Source of the DNA: a virus
Strand: one strand, 5' to 3'
Virus record (IMG/VR): IMGVR_UViG_3300007512_001326
Span: 1 to 35,654 of that record
Length of the DNA: 35,654 nt
Part shown: positions 16,463 to 23,196 of the stretch, one piece after another
Layout of the letters: every line of letters begins with the position of its first letter
Position numbering within the stretch: position 1 is the stretch's first letter
The notes under the pieces: model-generated
What the model was told of the DNA's origin: nothing
Databases searched by the model: none
The model's input: only the letters and a program-made list of their open reading frames with translations
Position numbers and translations under genes: made by a program

Positions 16463-16549
16463 ATGGACGGTCGAGATATTATCTTAACAATTATCTTAAT
16501 GGGCGGAGCAGGCACGCTGGTATTAATTTTAGATGCTATGTTTCGTTGA
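16463..16549 (+). CDS. 28-residue membrane micropeptide ORF inside the tmRNA spacer
   Basis: The segment between CCA of the acceptor piece and the first base of the coding piece holds an ORF with AAAGGA (16448-16453) 9 nt before ATG and a TGA one base before the tmRNA coding piece starts. The product MDGRDIILTIILMGGAGTLV continues LILDAMFR: a short charged head, one hydrophobic span of about 18 residues, and a charged tail. It occupies the spacer almost exactly. Codon choice resembles neighbouring genes. It could be a small membrane or toxin-like peptide translated from the unprocessed precursor or the excised spacer. No family recognised; a chance ORF of this size cannot be excluded. Confidence 0.5.
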   Translation: MDGRDIILTIILMGGAGTLVLILDAMFR

Positions 16550-16550
16550 T

Positions 16551-16702
16551 GGGGGTGTAATAGAATTCGACACCGTGGGATATAAAGACGAGACGACAAA
16601 AACCATAATCGCAAACAATAACGATTATACATCAGCAGGACTTGCCTTAGCGGCATAATTGCTACGGGCTTTTCGGGTTGGGCCTGGGAACAGAATCAAC
16701 CC
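16551..16702 (+). ncRNA. ssrA: Permuted two-piece tmRNA, coding piece with tag ANNNDYTSAGLALAA
   Basis: Begins GGGGGTG (5' acceptor strand), followed by the D-like region TAATAGAATTCGACACCG, close to the conserved tmRNA 5' end. The resume codon is GCA at 16611 and the tag frame runs to TAA 16656-16658, encoding ANNNDYTSAGLALAA after addition of the tRNA alanine. Downstream an H-type pseudoknot is visible: GGGCT (16666-16670) with GGCCT (16681-16685), interleaved with GGGTTG (16675-16680) and CAACCC (16697-16702). tmRNA rescues stalled ribosomes and tags the product for proteolysis; the LALAA end suits ClpX, which this phage also encodes. The 3' end is approximate. Confidence 0.92.
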
Positions 16703-16788
16703 ATTATTATAGTATTACTTAACCACCAAAAACCTTTAAAATATGCCAAAAATAACTAAAAATGCCAAAAAACCAGGTAAATATACTA

Positions 16789-16806
16789 GTGATTCTTTAG
16801 AATCAC
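16789..16806 (+). repeat. Hairpin just upstream of the holin-like gene
   Basis: GTGATTC, loop TTTA, GAATCAC: a perfect 7-bp stem ending 5 nt before the AAAGGAG ribosome-binding site of the gene at 16824. There is no U-run, so it is more likely a leader structure affecting translation or RNA processing than a terminator. Confidence 0.6.
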
Positions 16807-16823
16807 CGAAAAAGGAGAATATC

Positions 16824-17051
16824 ATGGATATTATCAAAAATATATCAGCATGGATCAGAGGGCTCACAGAGATAGGACTTTCTGTATTAATGTTAGGCGT
16901 TGTATTCCAAATCATTTTTGGTGCAAACGTAGTATTCCTTCCAATCGACATCCTAGGTAATGTAATCAGTTTCGTGAAAGCATTAGGAGGCGAAGGACTT
17001 GTAGGCTTAATTGCTCTGTGGATTCTATGGGGAATCTACGACAAAAAGTAA
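16824..17051 (+). CDS. Small two-span membrane protein, candidate holin
   Basis: I chose ATG 16824 (75 residues, MDIIKNISAWIRGLTEIG) because AAAGGAG lies 6 nt upstream. The same frame is open back to an ATG at 16743, which would add a basic 27-residue extension without a good ribosome-binding site. Two hydrophobic spans (about 17-45 and 52-72) and a charged DKK end fit a small holin-like topology. The cell-wall hydrolase gene follows 125 nt downstream, which supports a lysis role, although a terminator separates them. A similar protein family exists in marine T4-like phages as far as I recall. The possible dual start recalls holin/antiholin pairs, but that is speculation. Confidence 0.65.
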   Translation: MDIIKNISAWIRGLTEIGLSVLMLGVVFQIIFGANVVFLPIDILGNVISFVKALGGEGLVGLIALWILWGIYDKK

Positions 17052-17068
17052 CGAGGAATTCTGAACTC

Positions 17069-17110
17069 ATCCCTGTCTTATTTCACGATGATCCTAGGCA
17101 GGGATTTTTT
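17069..17110 (+). terminator. Rho-independent terminator
   Basis: ATCCCTG (17069-17075) pairs with CAGGGAT (17099-17105), followed by TTTTT (17106-17110). The loop is 23 nt. It ends the tmRNA/holin-like unit before the hydrolase gene. Confidence 0.82.
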
Positions 17111-17175
17111 CTATGCTCACACTCGCGGAAATTATTATGAGAAAACCAATTTAAAAATTAAGAGGAAATATTTGT

Positions 17176-17805
17176 ATGAAAAAACTTATACTTATAGTCT
17201 TCTCTTGTATCTTTTTTGTAGGGATGATACATGGAAGTAAAAATGACAATGCAGGCGTTATCGGAGTCATGCCTGTTCACGAATCACATTACAGGAACTC
17301 TAAAAAATCTATTTCTAAACACACTGAACCTAAGTTTAGAAATACATTCATGTTCTTTACACCTGAGGAAATTCAATGCCTTGCTATGAACGTATATCAT
17401 GAAGCAAGAAACGAAAGTTTAGCAGGCAAAGTAGCAGTTATTTTAGTTACAGTGAATAGAGTAGCAGATAAAAGATTTCCTAAAAGTATTTGTGAAGTAG
17501 TTCATGAAGGAAAACATTATTATCATAAAAGATTAAATAGAAAATTTCCAATAAAAAACCGGTGTCAATTTAGTTGGTATTGTGACGGTAAAAAAGATAC
17601 CCCTGCCAACACTAGAGCCTATGCATATTCAGTTGCATTAGCAAAATACTTTTTACAAAGGTCAATGTCATTTATAGACTTTACCGAAGGTGCTACACAT
17701 TATCATGCAGATTATGTTAAGCCGTGGTGGTCAAAACATAAGAGATTTACTAAAACGGTTAGGATAGATTCTCACTTGTTTTATCGTTGGTCTCATAAGC
17801 AATAA
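17176..17805 (+). CDS. Cell-wall hydrolase, SleB family, with signal sequence
   Basis: A 209-residue peptidoglycan hydrolase, likely the endolysin. Residues 1-20 (MKKLILIVFSCIFFVGMIHG) form a signal peptide or signal-anchor, so it may be Sec-exported or act as a signal-arrest-release endolysin. The hydrolase core starts at the ETP-like FTPEEIQCLAMNVYHEARNE stretch with the catalytic glutamate in HEAR, then CQFSWYCDG, and ATHYHADYVKPWW ending in DSHLFYRW, all hallmark motifs of the family. AGAGGAAA lies upstream of the start. A holin-like gene precedes it. Confidence 0.87.
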   Translation: MKKLILIVFSCIFFVGMIHGSKNDNAGVIGVMPVHESHYRNSKKSISKHTEPKFRNTFMFFTPEEIQCLAMNVYHEARNESLAGKVAVILVTVNRVADKRFPKSICEVVHEGKHYYHKRLNRKFPIKNRCQFSWYCDGKKDTPANTRAYAYSVALAKYFLQRSMSFIDFTEGATHYHADYVKPWWSKHKRFTKTVRIDSHLFYRWSHKQ

Positions 17806-17830
17806 CTATGGATTTTACATAAATATTTGT

Positions 17831-18508
17831 ATGTTTATATGTGAAGTAACAAAACCTTATGCACATAAAAAATTACTGGCTTCATTAAAAAGTATGGAGC
17901 CAGAAATTGTCGGGCAAAGACTTGACAAATATAAATTAACTAGTATAATACAAGATACGTTAGATCAGTTTAAAGTAGAAGTAGAATTTCAAAATACTCC
18001 TAACGTACCTAAAGATGAAATAAATATGAACGCTGGTTATTCGCAAGGAATAGATGCTTGGAATGATCCAGATATATATGCAACAAATTTAGATTTGTTG
18101 TTTAATGATAAACAAAGAACATATAGTTTTTCAAAAGAAGGTTTTGATGAATTAGTTGTTAGAATAAATGATGCGATTGGGCATGAACGAATTCATCAAC
18201 GACAAGCAAGAAAAAGGAAATTAAAAGTCCAAGGTACACCTTATAAGGGGCCTGGTAAAGACAAAGCAGAAAGAGATTATTTAGGACAACCCGACGAAGT
18301 AGAAGCTTTTTCGTACAATATAGCCAGTGAGTTATTACGTCGGCATGATAAAGAAACTATCATAAATGCATTTAGAACGGGTGATTTAAGTATTCTTAAG
18401 GATAGCGTAAATTTTGTTGCATATCTTTCTAGTTTTGAAGATACAGATAACAAGACTATGCGAAACTTAATTAATAAGATATTAAAGTATTTAGAAAATT
18501 TAGATTAA
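17831..18508 (+). CDS. HExxH-containing protein, putative metallopeptidase
   Basis: A 225-residue protein. HERIH at residues 118-122 (in IGHERIHQRQ) is an HExxH zincin motif, and the downstream DEVEAFSYNIASE helix (around 157-170) offers a glutamate that could be the third zinc ligand, in the arrangement of gluzincin-like enzymes. No signal peptide, so a cytoplasmic or virion role is likely. No close family recognised; I recall similarly sized hypothetical proteins in marine T4-like phages. A peptidase function is inferred from the motif alone. An ACATAAATATTT late-promoter-like motif is directly upstream. Confidence 0.6.
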   Translation: MFICEVTKPYAHKKLLASLKSMEPEIVGQRLDKYKLTSIIQDTLDQFKVEVEFQNTPNVPKDEINMNAGYSQGIDAWNDPDIYATNLDLLFNDKQRTYSFSKEGFDELVVRINDAIGHERIHQRQARKRKLKVQGTPYKGPGKDKAERDYLGQPDEVEAFSYNIASELLRRHDKETIINAFRTGDLSILKDSVNFVAYLSSFEDTDNKTMRNLINKILKYLENLD

Positions 18509-18520
18509 GAGGAAACATGC

Positions 18521-18880
18521 ATGTACGAATACAAAGCTCGACTCGTAAGAGTCATTGACGGAGGTACTATTGATGCTGATATAGATATGGGATTTCAAGT
18601 CCACATTGATCAACGTATTAAACTTTTTGGAGTTAATGCGCCTGATCCAAAATCCCATGATACAGAAGAACGTGAGCGAGGATTAGCATCAAAAAATAGA
18701 TTAATAGAAATTTTACCAAAAGAAATTATTGTACAAACAATGTTAAACAAACGAGGTAAGTTTGGTAGAATATTAGGTATAGTCATGTACAAAGAAGAAC
18801 ATGGCGAAATAATAAATGTAAATGATTTAATTATCAGTGAGGGTTTTGCAACAAGATATCCCTCAAATGATGATAAATAA
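18521..18880 (+). CDS. Staphylococcal-nuclease-like (SNase) domain protein, altered active site
   Basis: A 119-residue single SNase domain. The order of strands fits: YKARLVRVIDGGTIDADI, RIKLFGVNAPD, a helix EERERGLASKNRLIE, the KRGKFGRILGIV strand pair and a C-terminal helix (VNDLIISEGFATRY). Compared with the classical enzyme, the metal-binding Asp of the DGDT motif is Gly (residue 15), the Asp-Thr-Pro-Glu loop is NAPD, and the first catalytic Arg appears as Lys, while the second Arg (GKFGR) remains. It may be a weak nuclease or a binding domain. Phage members of this family are common near structural genes. No signal peptide is seen. Confidence 0.82.
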   Translation: MYEYKARLVRVIDGGTIDADIDMGFQVHIDQRIKLFGVNAPDPKSHDTEERERGLASKNRLIEILPKEIIVQTMLNKRGKFGRILGIVMYKEEHGEIINVNDLIISEGFATRYPSNDDK

Positions 18881-18903
18881 ACTTAATAGTATAGGAGTTT
18901 TTA

Positions 18904-19629
18904 ATGGAAGCAGGATATATACAACCTCAAGTAAGGGCTTTTGCAGGTGACGGCATACCTCAACATACAACAAATGCATCTGGCGGTCAAACTGCTGGAA
19001 GTAATGTTGGTACAACTGATGGTGTTGCAATACCAGGTGTATTTAAATATGAGGTAACTATTTCAGGGTTAGCAGTACCGGCAGCAAATGAAGGAACTAT
19101 TAATAATCAAACTGTTAGTAACTCTTCCTATACTGTTGCTTCAGATGATCAAGCAAAACAAATTGTACGAGGTAATATGCGATTTAATAGTATGGTTTCA
19201 AGATTAGGTTCATCAAACCAAATTCATGAACTAACTGTTGAAGCAGTTACTGGAGGTACTAATGGAGCTACTGTCGGAGTTAATACAGAGATAAAATTTC
19301 ATGTATCATATTTAGACGAACCTATTTATCAAGTAGATCCTACTGTTACTGGTGCCAATGCAGTAAAACTATTAGCAGCCCAAGGTGCAGGCGGATACGA
19401 TTTTAATGGACTAAACCCTGCAACTTTATCATCTAGACAATCATTTGGGTGGGATACATCTAATAATAGCGTAATAAATGAAAAAATAGATGCGGTCACT
19501 TTAAATGCAACTCTATCAACCGTTCAGGGCTTGATTACAGTAACAGATATTTCCGCTAGTGATGCTGATGTTGCTACTAAAGTAGAACCTTCTGGCACAA
19601 ATCGCGAAACTGCAACTTCGTTGCCTTAA
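18904..19629 (+). CDS. Probable virion protein, 241 residues
   Basis: The start MEAGYIQPQVRAFAGDGIPQ has AGGAG upstream and a GATAAATAAA late-type motif 30 nt before. The sequence is rich in Thr, Ser, Gly, Ala, Val and Asn, with long alternating strand patterns (VFKYEVTISGLAVPAA, NQIHELTVEAVTGG). There is no cysteine, no membrane span and no enzyme motif. That profile is typical for head decoration, tail or fibre proteins. Family not recognised. Confidence 0.65.
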   Translation: MEAGYIQPQVRAFAGDGIPQHTTNASGGQTAGSNVGTTDGVAIPGVFKYEVTISGLAVPAANEGTINNQTVSNSSYTVASDDQAKQIVRGNMRFNSMVSRLGSSNQIHELTVEAVTGGTNGATVGVNTEIKFHVSYLDEPIYQVDPTVTGANAVKLLAAQGAGGYDFNGLNPATLSSRQSFGWDTSNNSVINEKIDAVTLNATLSTVQGLITVTDISASDADVATKVEPSGTNRETATSLP

Positions 19630-19632
19630 TAT

Positions 19633-21177
19633 ATGTTTTTTGGATTTCTAGTTTTATTCACAGCATTATTAATTTCGGGTGTAGCCGCTTGGTATTCTAT
19701 TGTAGGGCTCATGGCAATTTTTAGTGGCGCCGCTTTAGCCATTGCAATTATGGGCGGTGTATTAGAAGTAGGTAAATTAGTTACCGCAAGTTGGCTTTAT
19801 AATTATTGGAAAAAAATCCCCGCATTTCTTAAAGTATATCTTACTGCCGCAGTTATAGGTTTAATGTTTATAACGTCTATGGGTATCTTTGGATTTTTAT
19901 CTAAAGCACACTTAGAACAAACTGCAATGTCAGACGAACAAGTAGCACAAATATCTGTACTAGAAGGTAAAATTATAAGAAGTAGTGCAAAAGTTTCGCG
20001 ATGGACAGATGAAATAGATAGATTAAATCGCGGAGAAAATGTTAGAGTTGATAATATTATTCAGGGTGAAGAGGCCCAATTACAACGATTATATGATCGT
20101 ATAGATGATGAAAAACAAACCATACGACTTACTGCCGAATCTGCTACTCAAGTATTGCTTGATAAAATAGAAGAATCAAAACGTAGAACAAAAGATGATA
20201 TTGAATTAGTTAAAAATAGAGAAGATAATCAAAAAGAAATAGATGAAATACGAAAACGAGATAGAGGTACTCAATGGGTTGCTCGTAGAGATATAGGTGT
20301 TCTAAACAATCAATTAAAAATAGATTTATTAGCAGTAGATAATCGTTATGCAGATAATATAGATAAAATCAATCAACGCATTAATAAACTTAAAGAAAAG
20401 TCTAATTTAAAAACTGAAGATATAGATAAACGTGTAAATGAATTAGAAGGATTCATAGAAACCGAGCAAGTAAAAGTAGATCAAGTACGGGAAGATAAGT
20501 TAGTATTAGAAAAAACGTACAGAGCATTAGAAGTAGAAGTAGGTCCAGTAAAATATATTGCAGAATTTATATATGGCGATCAAGCATTAGGTATGTTAGA
20601 TAGTGCAGTAAGGGCAGTTATTTTACTTTTAATATTTGTTTTTGATCCGTTAGCAGTATTGCTTATCATAGCAGGTAACATGACTATACGTGAAGCAATG
20701 GTCGCTCCTCCTAAACTTAAACCTAGAAAAAAAGAAAAAGAACCGGAAATAGATTTAGAAGTAGCAAAAAATGTAGGATTGTCAAAGGAGAACAAAGATG
20801 ATGCTAGAACTGAACCAGAAGTTGTACAAGAAAGATCGACTCCTGAGCCAGAACCCGAACACAAGTCGGAACCGCCTGCTCCTGAGCGAGAAACTAGAAT
20901 TGTTGAAGATGTTGTTGAGCATAAAGAGGAAGAAAAGATTAAAGCAACAATCGACGAAGAAATAAAAGAAGTATTAGAAAAAGCAGATCCGGAAGTAAGA
21001 GAAGAAGTAGTAAAAGAATTACAAAAAGAAGAACAACCAGAAGTGCAAACAGTATTAGTTGATAAAACAAATACACCGGTAGTACAACCATTACTTAACA
21101 AAGGGAGGTCATTATTAAAATCTTTAGCATCTGGCAAACCAGCAAAAAAAAGCTGGATAGATAATTCACATGAGTAA
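19633..21177 (+). CDS. Large membrane and coiled-coil protein
   Basis: A 514-residue protein 3 nt after the previous stop. Three hydrophobic segments occupy residues 1-95 (FFGFLVLFTALLISGVAAW, MAIFSGAALAIAIMGGVLE, VYLTAAVIGLMFITSMGIFG). A long charged coiled coil runs from about 110 to 300. A fourth hydrophobic span lies near 325-345 (AVRAVILLLIFVFDPLAVLL), then an acidic tail with repeated Pro-Glu (PEPEPEHKSEPPAPE) and a basic end. The layout matches a membrane protein family I recall in marine T4-like phages; function is unknown. Possible roles are membrane remodelling or anchoring of phage assemblies. It overlaps clpX by 8 nt. Confidence 0.72.
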   Translation: MFFGFLVLFTALLISGVAAWYSIVGLMAIFSGAALAIAIMGGVLEVGKLVTASWLYNYWKKIPAFLKVYLTAAVIGLMFITSMGIFGFLSKAHLEQTAMSDEQVAQISVLEGKIIRSSAKVSRWTDEIDRLNRGENVRVDNIIQGEEAQLQRLYDRIDDEKQTIRLTAESATQVLLDKIEESKRRTKDDIELVKNREDNQKEIDEIRKRDRGTQWVARRDIGVLNNQLKIDLLAVDNRYADNIDKINQRINKLKEKSNLKTEDIDKRVNELEGFIETEQVKVDQVREDKLVLEKTYRALEVEVGPVKYIAEFIYGDQALGMLDSAVRAVILLLIFVFDPLAVLLIIAGNMTIREAMVAPPKLKPRKKEKEPEIDLEVAKNVGLSKENKDDARTEPEVVQERSTPEPEPEHKSEPPAPERETRIVEDVVEHKEEEKIKATIDEEIKEVLEKADPEVREEVVKELQKEEQPEVQTVLVDKTNTPVVQPLLNKGRSLLKSLASGKPAKKSWIDNSHE

Positions 21178-22402
21178 AGATAAAAGTAAAAGTTTTATTT
21201 GTAGTTTTTGTGCTAAAAGCAGAGACGAAGTAAAAAAGTTAATACAAGGTCCAGATGACGGTGTGTTCATTTGTGACGAATGTATTACATTGTCCTTTAA
21301 TATTGTTCACGAAGAACAAAATGAAATAAACGAACATTATGTTTATACCCCGCAAGCAATCTATGATCATTTAAATGATTACGTAATTGGTCAGGAAGAA
21401 GCAAAAAAAGTCTTATCAGTAGCAGTATATAATCATTATAAAAGAATTAATCATATAGCAACAGACATAGAATTAGATAAGTCTAATGTATTGTTATTAG
21501 GTCCTTCTGGGTCAGGTAAAACATTATTAGCAAGTACAGTAGCAAAAATATTAGATGTACCATTTGCTATTGCTGATGCAACTACTGTAACAGAGTCTGG
21601 TTACGTAGGAGATGATGTAGAAAATCTAATAACTAAACTTTTGCTTAATTCGGAATATGATATTGACCGTGCAGAAAAAGGTATAATTTATATAGACGAA
21701 ATAGATAAAAAAAGTAGAAAGTCCGAATCAGCAAGCATCACAAGAGATGTAAGTGGCGAAGGTGTTCAGCAAGCATTGTTAAAAATGATTGAAGGCACTG
21801 AAGTACGTGTACCGCCAGGCGGAGGGCGTAAGCATCCTGGTCAGGAAATGTTAACTGTAAACACAAAAGATATATTGTTTATACTAGGTGGTGCATTTGT
21901 TGATTTAGAAAAGCACATTAAAAAACGATTAAACAAAACAAAGTCTATAGGGTTTGGATCTAATTTAGATGAATTTAAAGAAGAAAATTATTTAAATCAT
22001 ATAGAACCAGATGACTTAGTAGAGTTTGGCCTAATACCAGAATTAATTGGTAGAATACCGGTACGTGTAGGATTAGAAGAACTTACAAAAGAACAACTAA
22101 TACAAGTATTAACACAACCGAAAAACAGTATAGTTAAACAGTTTCAGCGACTATTTGAAATGGACAATGTAAAGTTAGAATTTACAAATGGTGCATGTGA
22201 AGAAATTGTTAAAGTTTGTAATGATACAAAAGTCGGCGCAAGAGGATTGCGATCAGTTATAGAAAATGTACTATTAAATGTACAATTTAACTTACCAACA
22301 TATCAAAAGAAAGGAATAATAAAGGTAGTTATAAATGAAAAAACGATCAAAAAACAACAAGACCCGTTTCTCGTTTACGGAAAGAAACAACAGACGAAGT
22401 AA
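21170..22402 (+). CDS. clpX: ClpX, ATPase subunit of the ClpXP protease
   Basis: A 410-residue full-length ClpX unfoldase. Zinc-binding domain with CSFC (11-14) and CDEC (35-38); Walker A GPSGSGKT (111-118); GYVG pore loop (144-147); Walker B with DE at 176-177; RKH loop (220-222); the IGF tripeptide (260-262) that docks on ClpP; and the sensor-2 segment VGARGLRS near the C-terminus. All functional elements are therefore kept. No ClpP gene is in the window, so the phage ATPase would use host ClpP. The phage tmRNA tag ends in LALAA, a ClpX-type degron. Next genes encode IF-3 and bS21. Confidence 0.95.
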   Translation: MSKDKSKSFICSFCAKSRDEVKKLIQGPDDGVFICDECITLSFNIVHEEQNEINEHYVYTPQAIYDHLNDYVIGQEEAKKVLSVAVYNHYKRINHIATDIELDKSNVLLLGPSGSGKTLLASTVAKILDVPFAIADATTVTESGYVGDDVENLITKLLLNSEYDIDRAEKGIIYIDEIDKKSRKSESASITRDVSGEGVQQALLKMIEGTEVRVPPGGGRKHPGQEMLTVNTKDILFILGGAFVDLEKHIKKRLNKTKSIGFGSNLDEFKEENYLNHIEPDDLVEFGLIPELIGRIPVRVGLEELTKEQLIQVLTQPKNSIVKQFQRLFEMDNVKLEFTNGACEEIVKVCNDTKVGARGLRSVIENVLLNVQFNLPTYQKKGIIKVVINEKTIKKQQDPFLVYGKKQQTK

Positions 22403-22880
22403 TTATATTCATCATCCTATGTTAAGGTTAATAGGAGAAGATGGAGAACAATTAGGAGTCATGGAAACTAGAAAAGCCATAACCATAGCTTGTGAACGGG
22501 AATTAGAGGTAGTAATTGTTTCTGAGAAGGCCGATCCTCCAGTGGCAAAAATTACTGATTATAATAAATACGTATATAAAGAACAACAAAAAAAGAAGGC
22601 ACAAGCAAAGCAAGCTCGAGCAAATCGTGTAGATTTAAAAGAGATGCAGTTTAGACCCAAAATCGACGAACATGATTTTATTGTAAAAACAGATAAAATT
22701 AGAAAATTCTTAGAAAAAGGTGACCAGGTTAAAGTTGTTGTTAGATTCAGAGGCAGAGAAAAATATATGTACAAAGAATCTGGCATGGAACTTGTTGAGC
22801 GTATTTCGACAAGTTTAGAAAAAGAGTTTGTGTCTACGCCAAAATTTGTCGGTTCCAGTATCGTAGCAATAATAAAATGA
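22335..22880 (+). CDS. infC: Translation initiation factor IF-3
   Basis: A 181-residue, full-length IF-3. N-terminal domain: LRLIGEDGEQLGVMETRKAI and the PPVAKITDYNKYVYKEQQK segment; basic helical linker; C-terminal domain: LKEMQFRPKIDEHDFIVKTD and VKVVVRFRGREKYM with the final VGSSIVAIIK strand. IF-3 binds the 30S subunit, prevents premature 50S joining and proofs start codons. ATG 22335 has AAAGG upstream but overlaps the clpX 3' end by 68 nt; the later ATG 22419 would begin right at the conserved domain and lacks a ribosome-binding site. The gene is followed by bS21 through a 4-nt overlap. Confidence 0.94.
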   Translation: MKKRSKNNKTRFSFTERNNRRSNYIHHPMLRLIGEDGEQLGVMETRKAITIACERELEVVIVSEKADPPVAKITDYNKYVYKEQQKKKAQAKQARANRVDLKEMQFRPKIDEHDFIVKTDKIRKFLEKGDQVKVVVRFRGREKYMYKESGMELVERISTSLEKEFVSTPKFVGSSIVAIIK

Positions 22881-23089
22881 TTAGAATAGAAGTAAGAAAT
22901 AATAATGTTGATAAAGCAATTAAATTATTAAAAAAGAAAGTTAACGAAGAAGGCACTATAAAAGAATGTAGGGATAGACAATCCTACGAACAACCGTCAA
23001 AGAAACGGCGAAGGCTTAAAGCACAAGCCATTAGACGTATAGAAAGAAATTTAGAAAAACTATACGAAGGTAAAATAAAAAATTATTGA
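22877..23089 (+). CDS. rpsU: Ribosomal protein bS21
   Basis: A 70-residue protein. The core pattern NNVDKAIKLLKKKVNEEG, then RQSYEQPSKKRRRLKAQAIRR is the bS21 signature with its strongly basic second half. bS21 sits on the 30S platform beside the 16S 3' end and helps mRNA binding at initiation. Phage-encoded bS21 is known in marine phages, including pelagiphages, and may replace or supplement the host protein on ribosomes. Its ATG overlaps the IF-3 stop (ATGA), and its TGA stop is embedded in the -35 box of the next promoter. Confidence 0.93.
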   Translation: MIRIEVRNNNVDKAIKLLKKKVNEEGTIKECRDRQSYEQPSKKRRRLKAQAIRRIERNLEKLYEGKIKNY

Positions 23090-23114
23090 CATTTCTATTA
23101 TAGTTTGTTATAAT
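23086..23114 (+). promoter_or_regulatory. Consensus sigma70 promoter of the Hsp20 gene
   Basis: TTGACA (23086-23091), 17-bp spacer, TATAAT (23109-23114). The -35 box contains the bS21 stop codon. Transcription should start near 23121, leaving a leader of about 75 nt before the Hsp20 ATG. Confidence 0.92.
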
Positions 23115-23132
23115 AGAGATAAATAATATGAG

Positions 23133-23168
23133 GAGAAGATTAATGCCATAATAGGGTTAATCTTGCTC
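23133..23168 (+). promoter_or_regulatory. Leader hairpin upstream of Hsp20 gene
   Basis: AAGATTAA (23136-23143) pairs perfectly with TTAATCTT (23157-23164), loop 13 nt; GAG and CTC outside extend it across one bulged G. It contains a second AGGAG that lies before ATG-CCA-TAA, a minimal two-codon frame. The true Hsp20 ribosome-binding site (23186-23190) is outside, so a simple RNA thermometer is not indicated. Confidence 0.6.
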
Positions 23169-23196
23169 TGTCTTGCTTATAAAAAAGGAGAATATT

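Noticed and set aside
16348-16560. 70-residue ORF on + strand over the tmRNA acceptor piece
   Set aside because: It runs through the promoter -10 region, T arm and acceptor stem; the structural RNA explains this sequence and the ORF has no ribosome-binding site.
20580-21137. 185-residue minus-strand ORF opposite the membrane coiled-coil gene
   Set aside because: Its Ser/Thr/Cys-rich low-complexity composition is the complement of the Glu/Lys-rich coding strand; it is a shadow.
23133-23196. RNA thermometer (ROSE or fourU) controlling Hsp20
   Set aside because: The hairpin does not cover the Hsp20 ribosome-binding site at 23186-23190.
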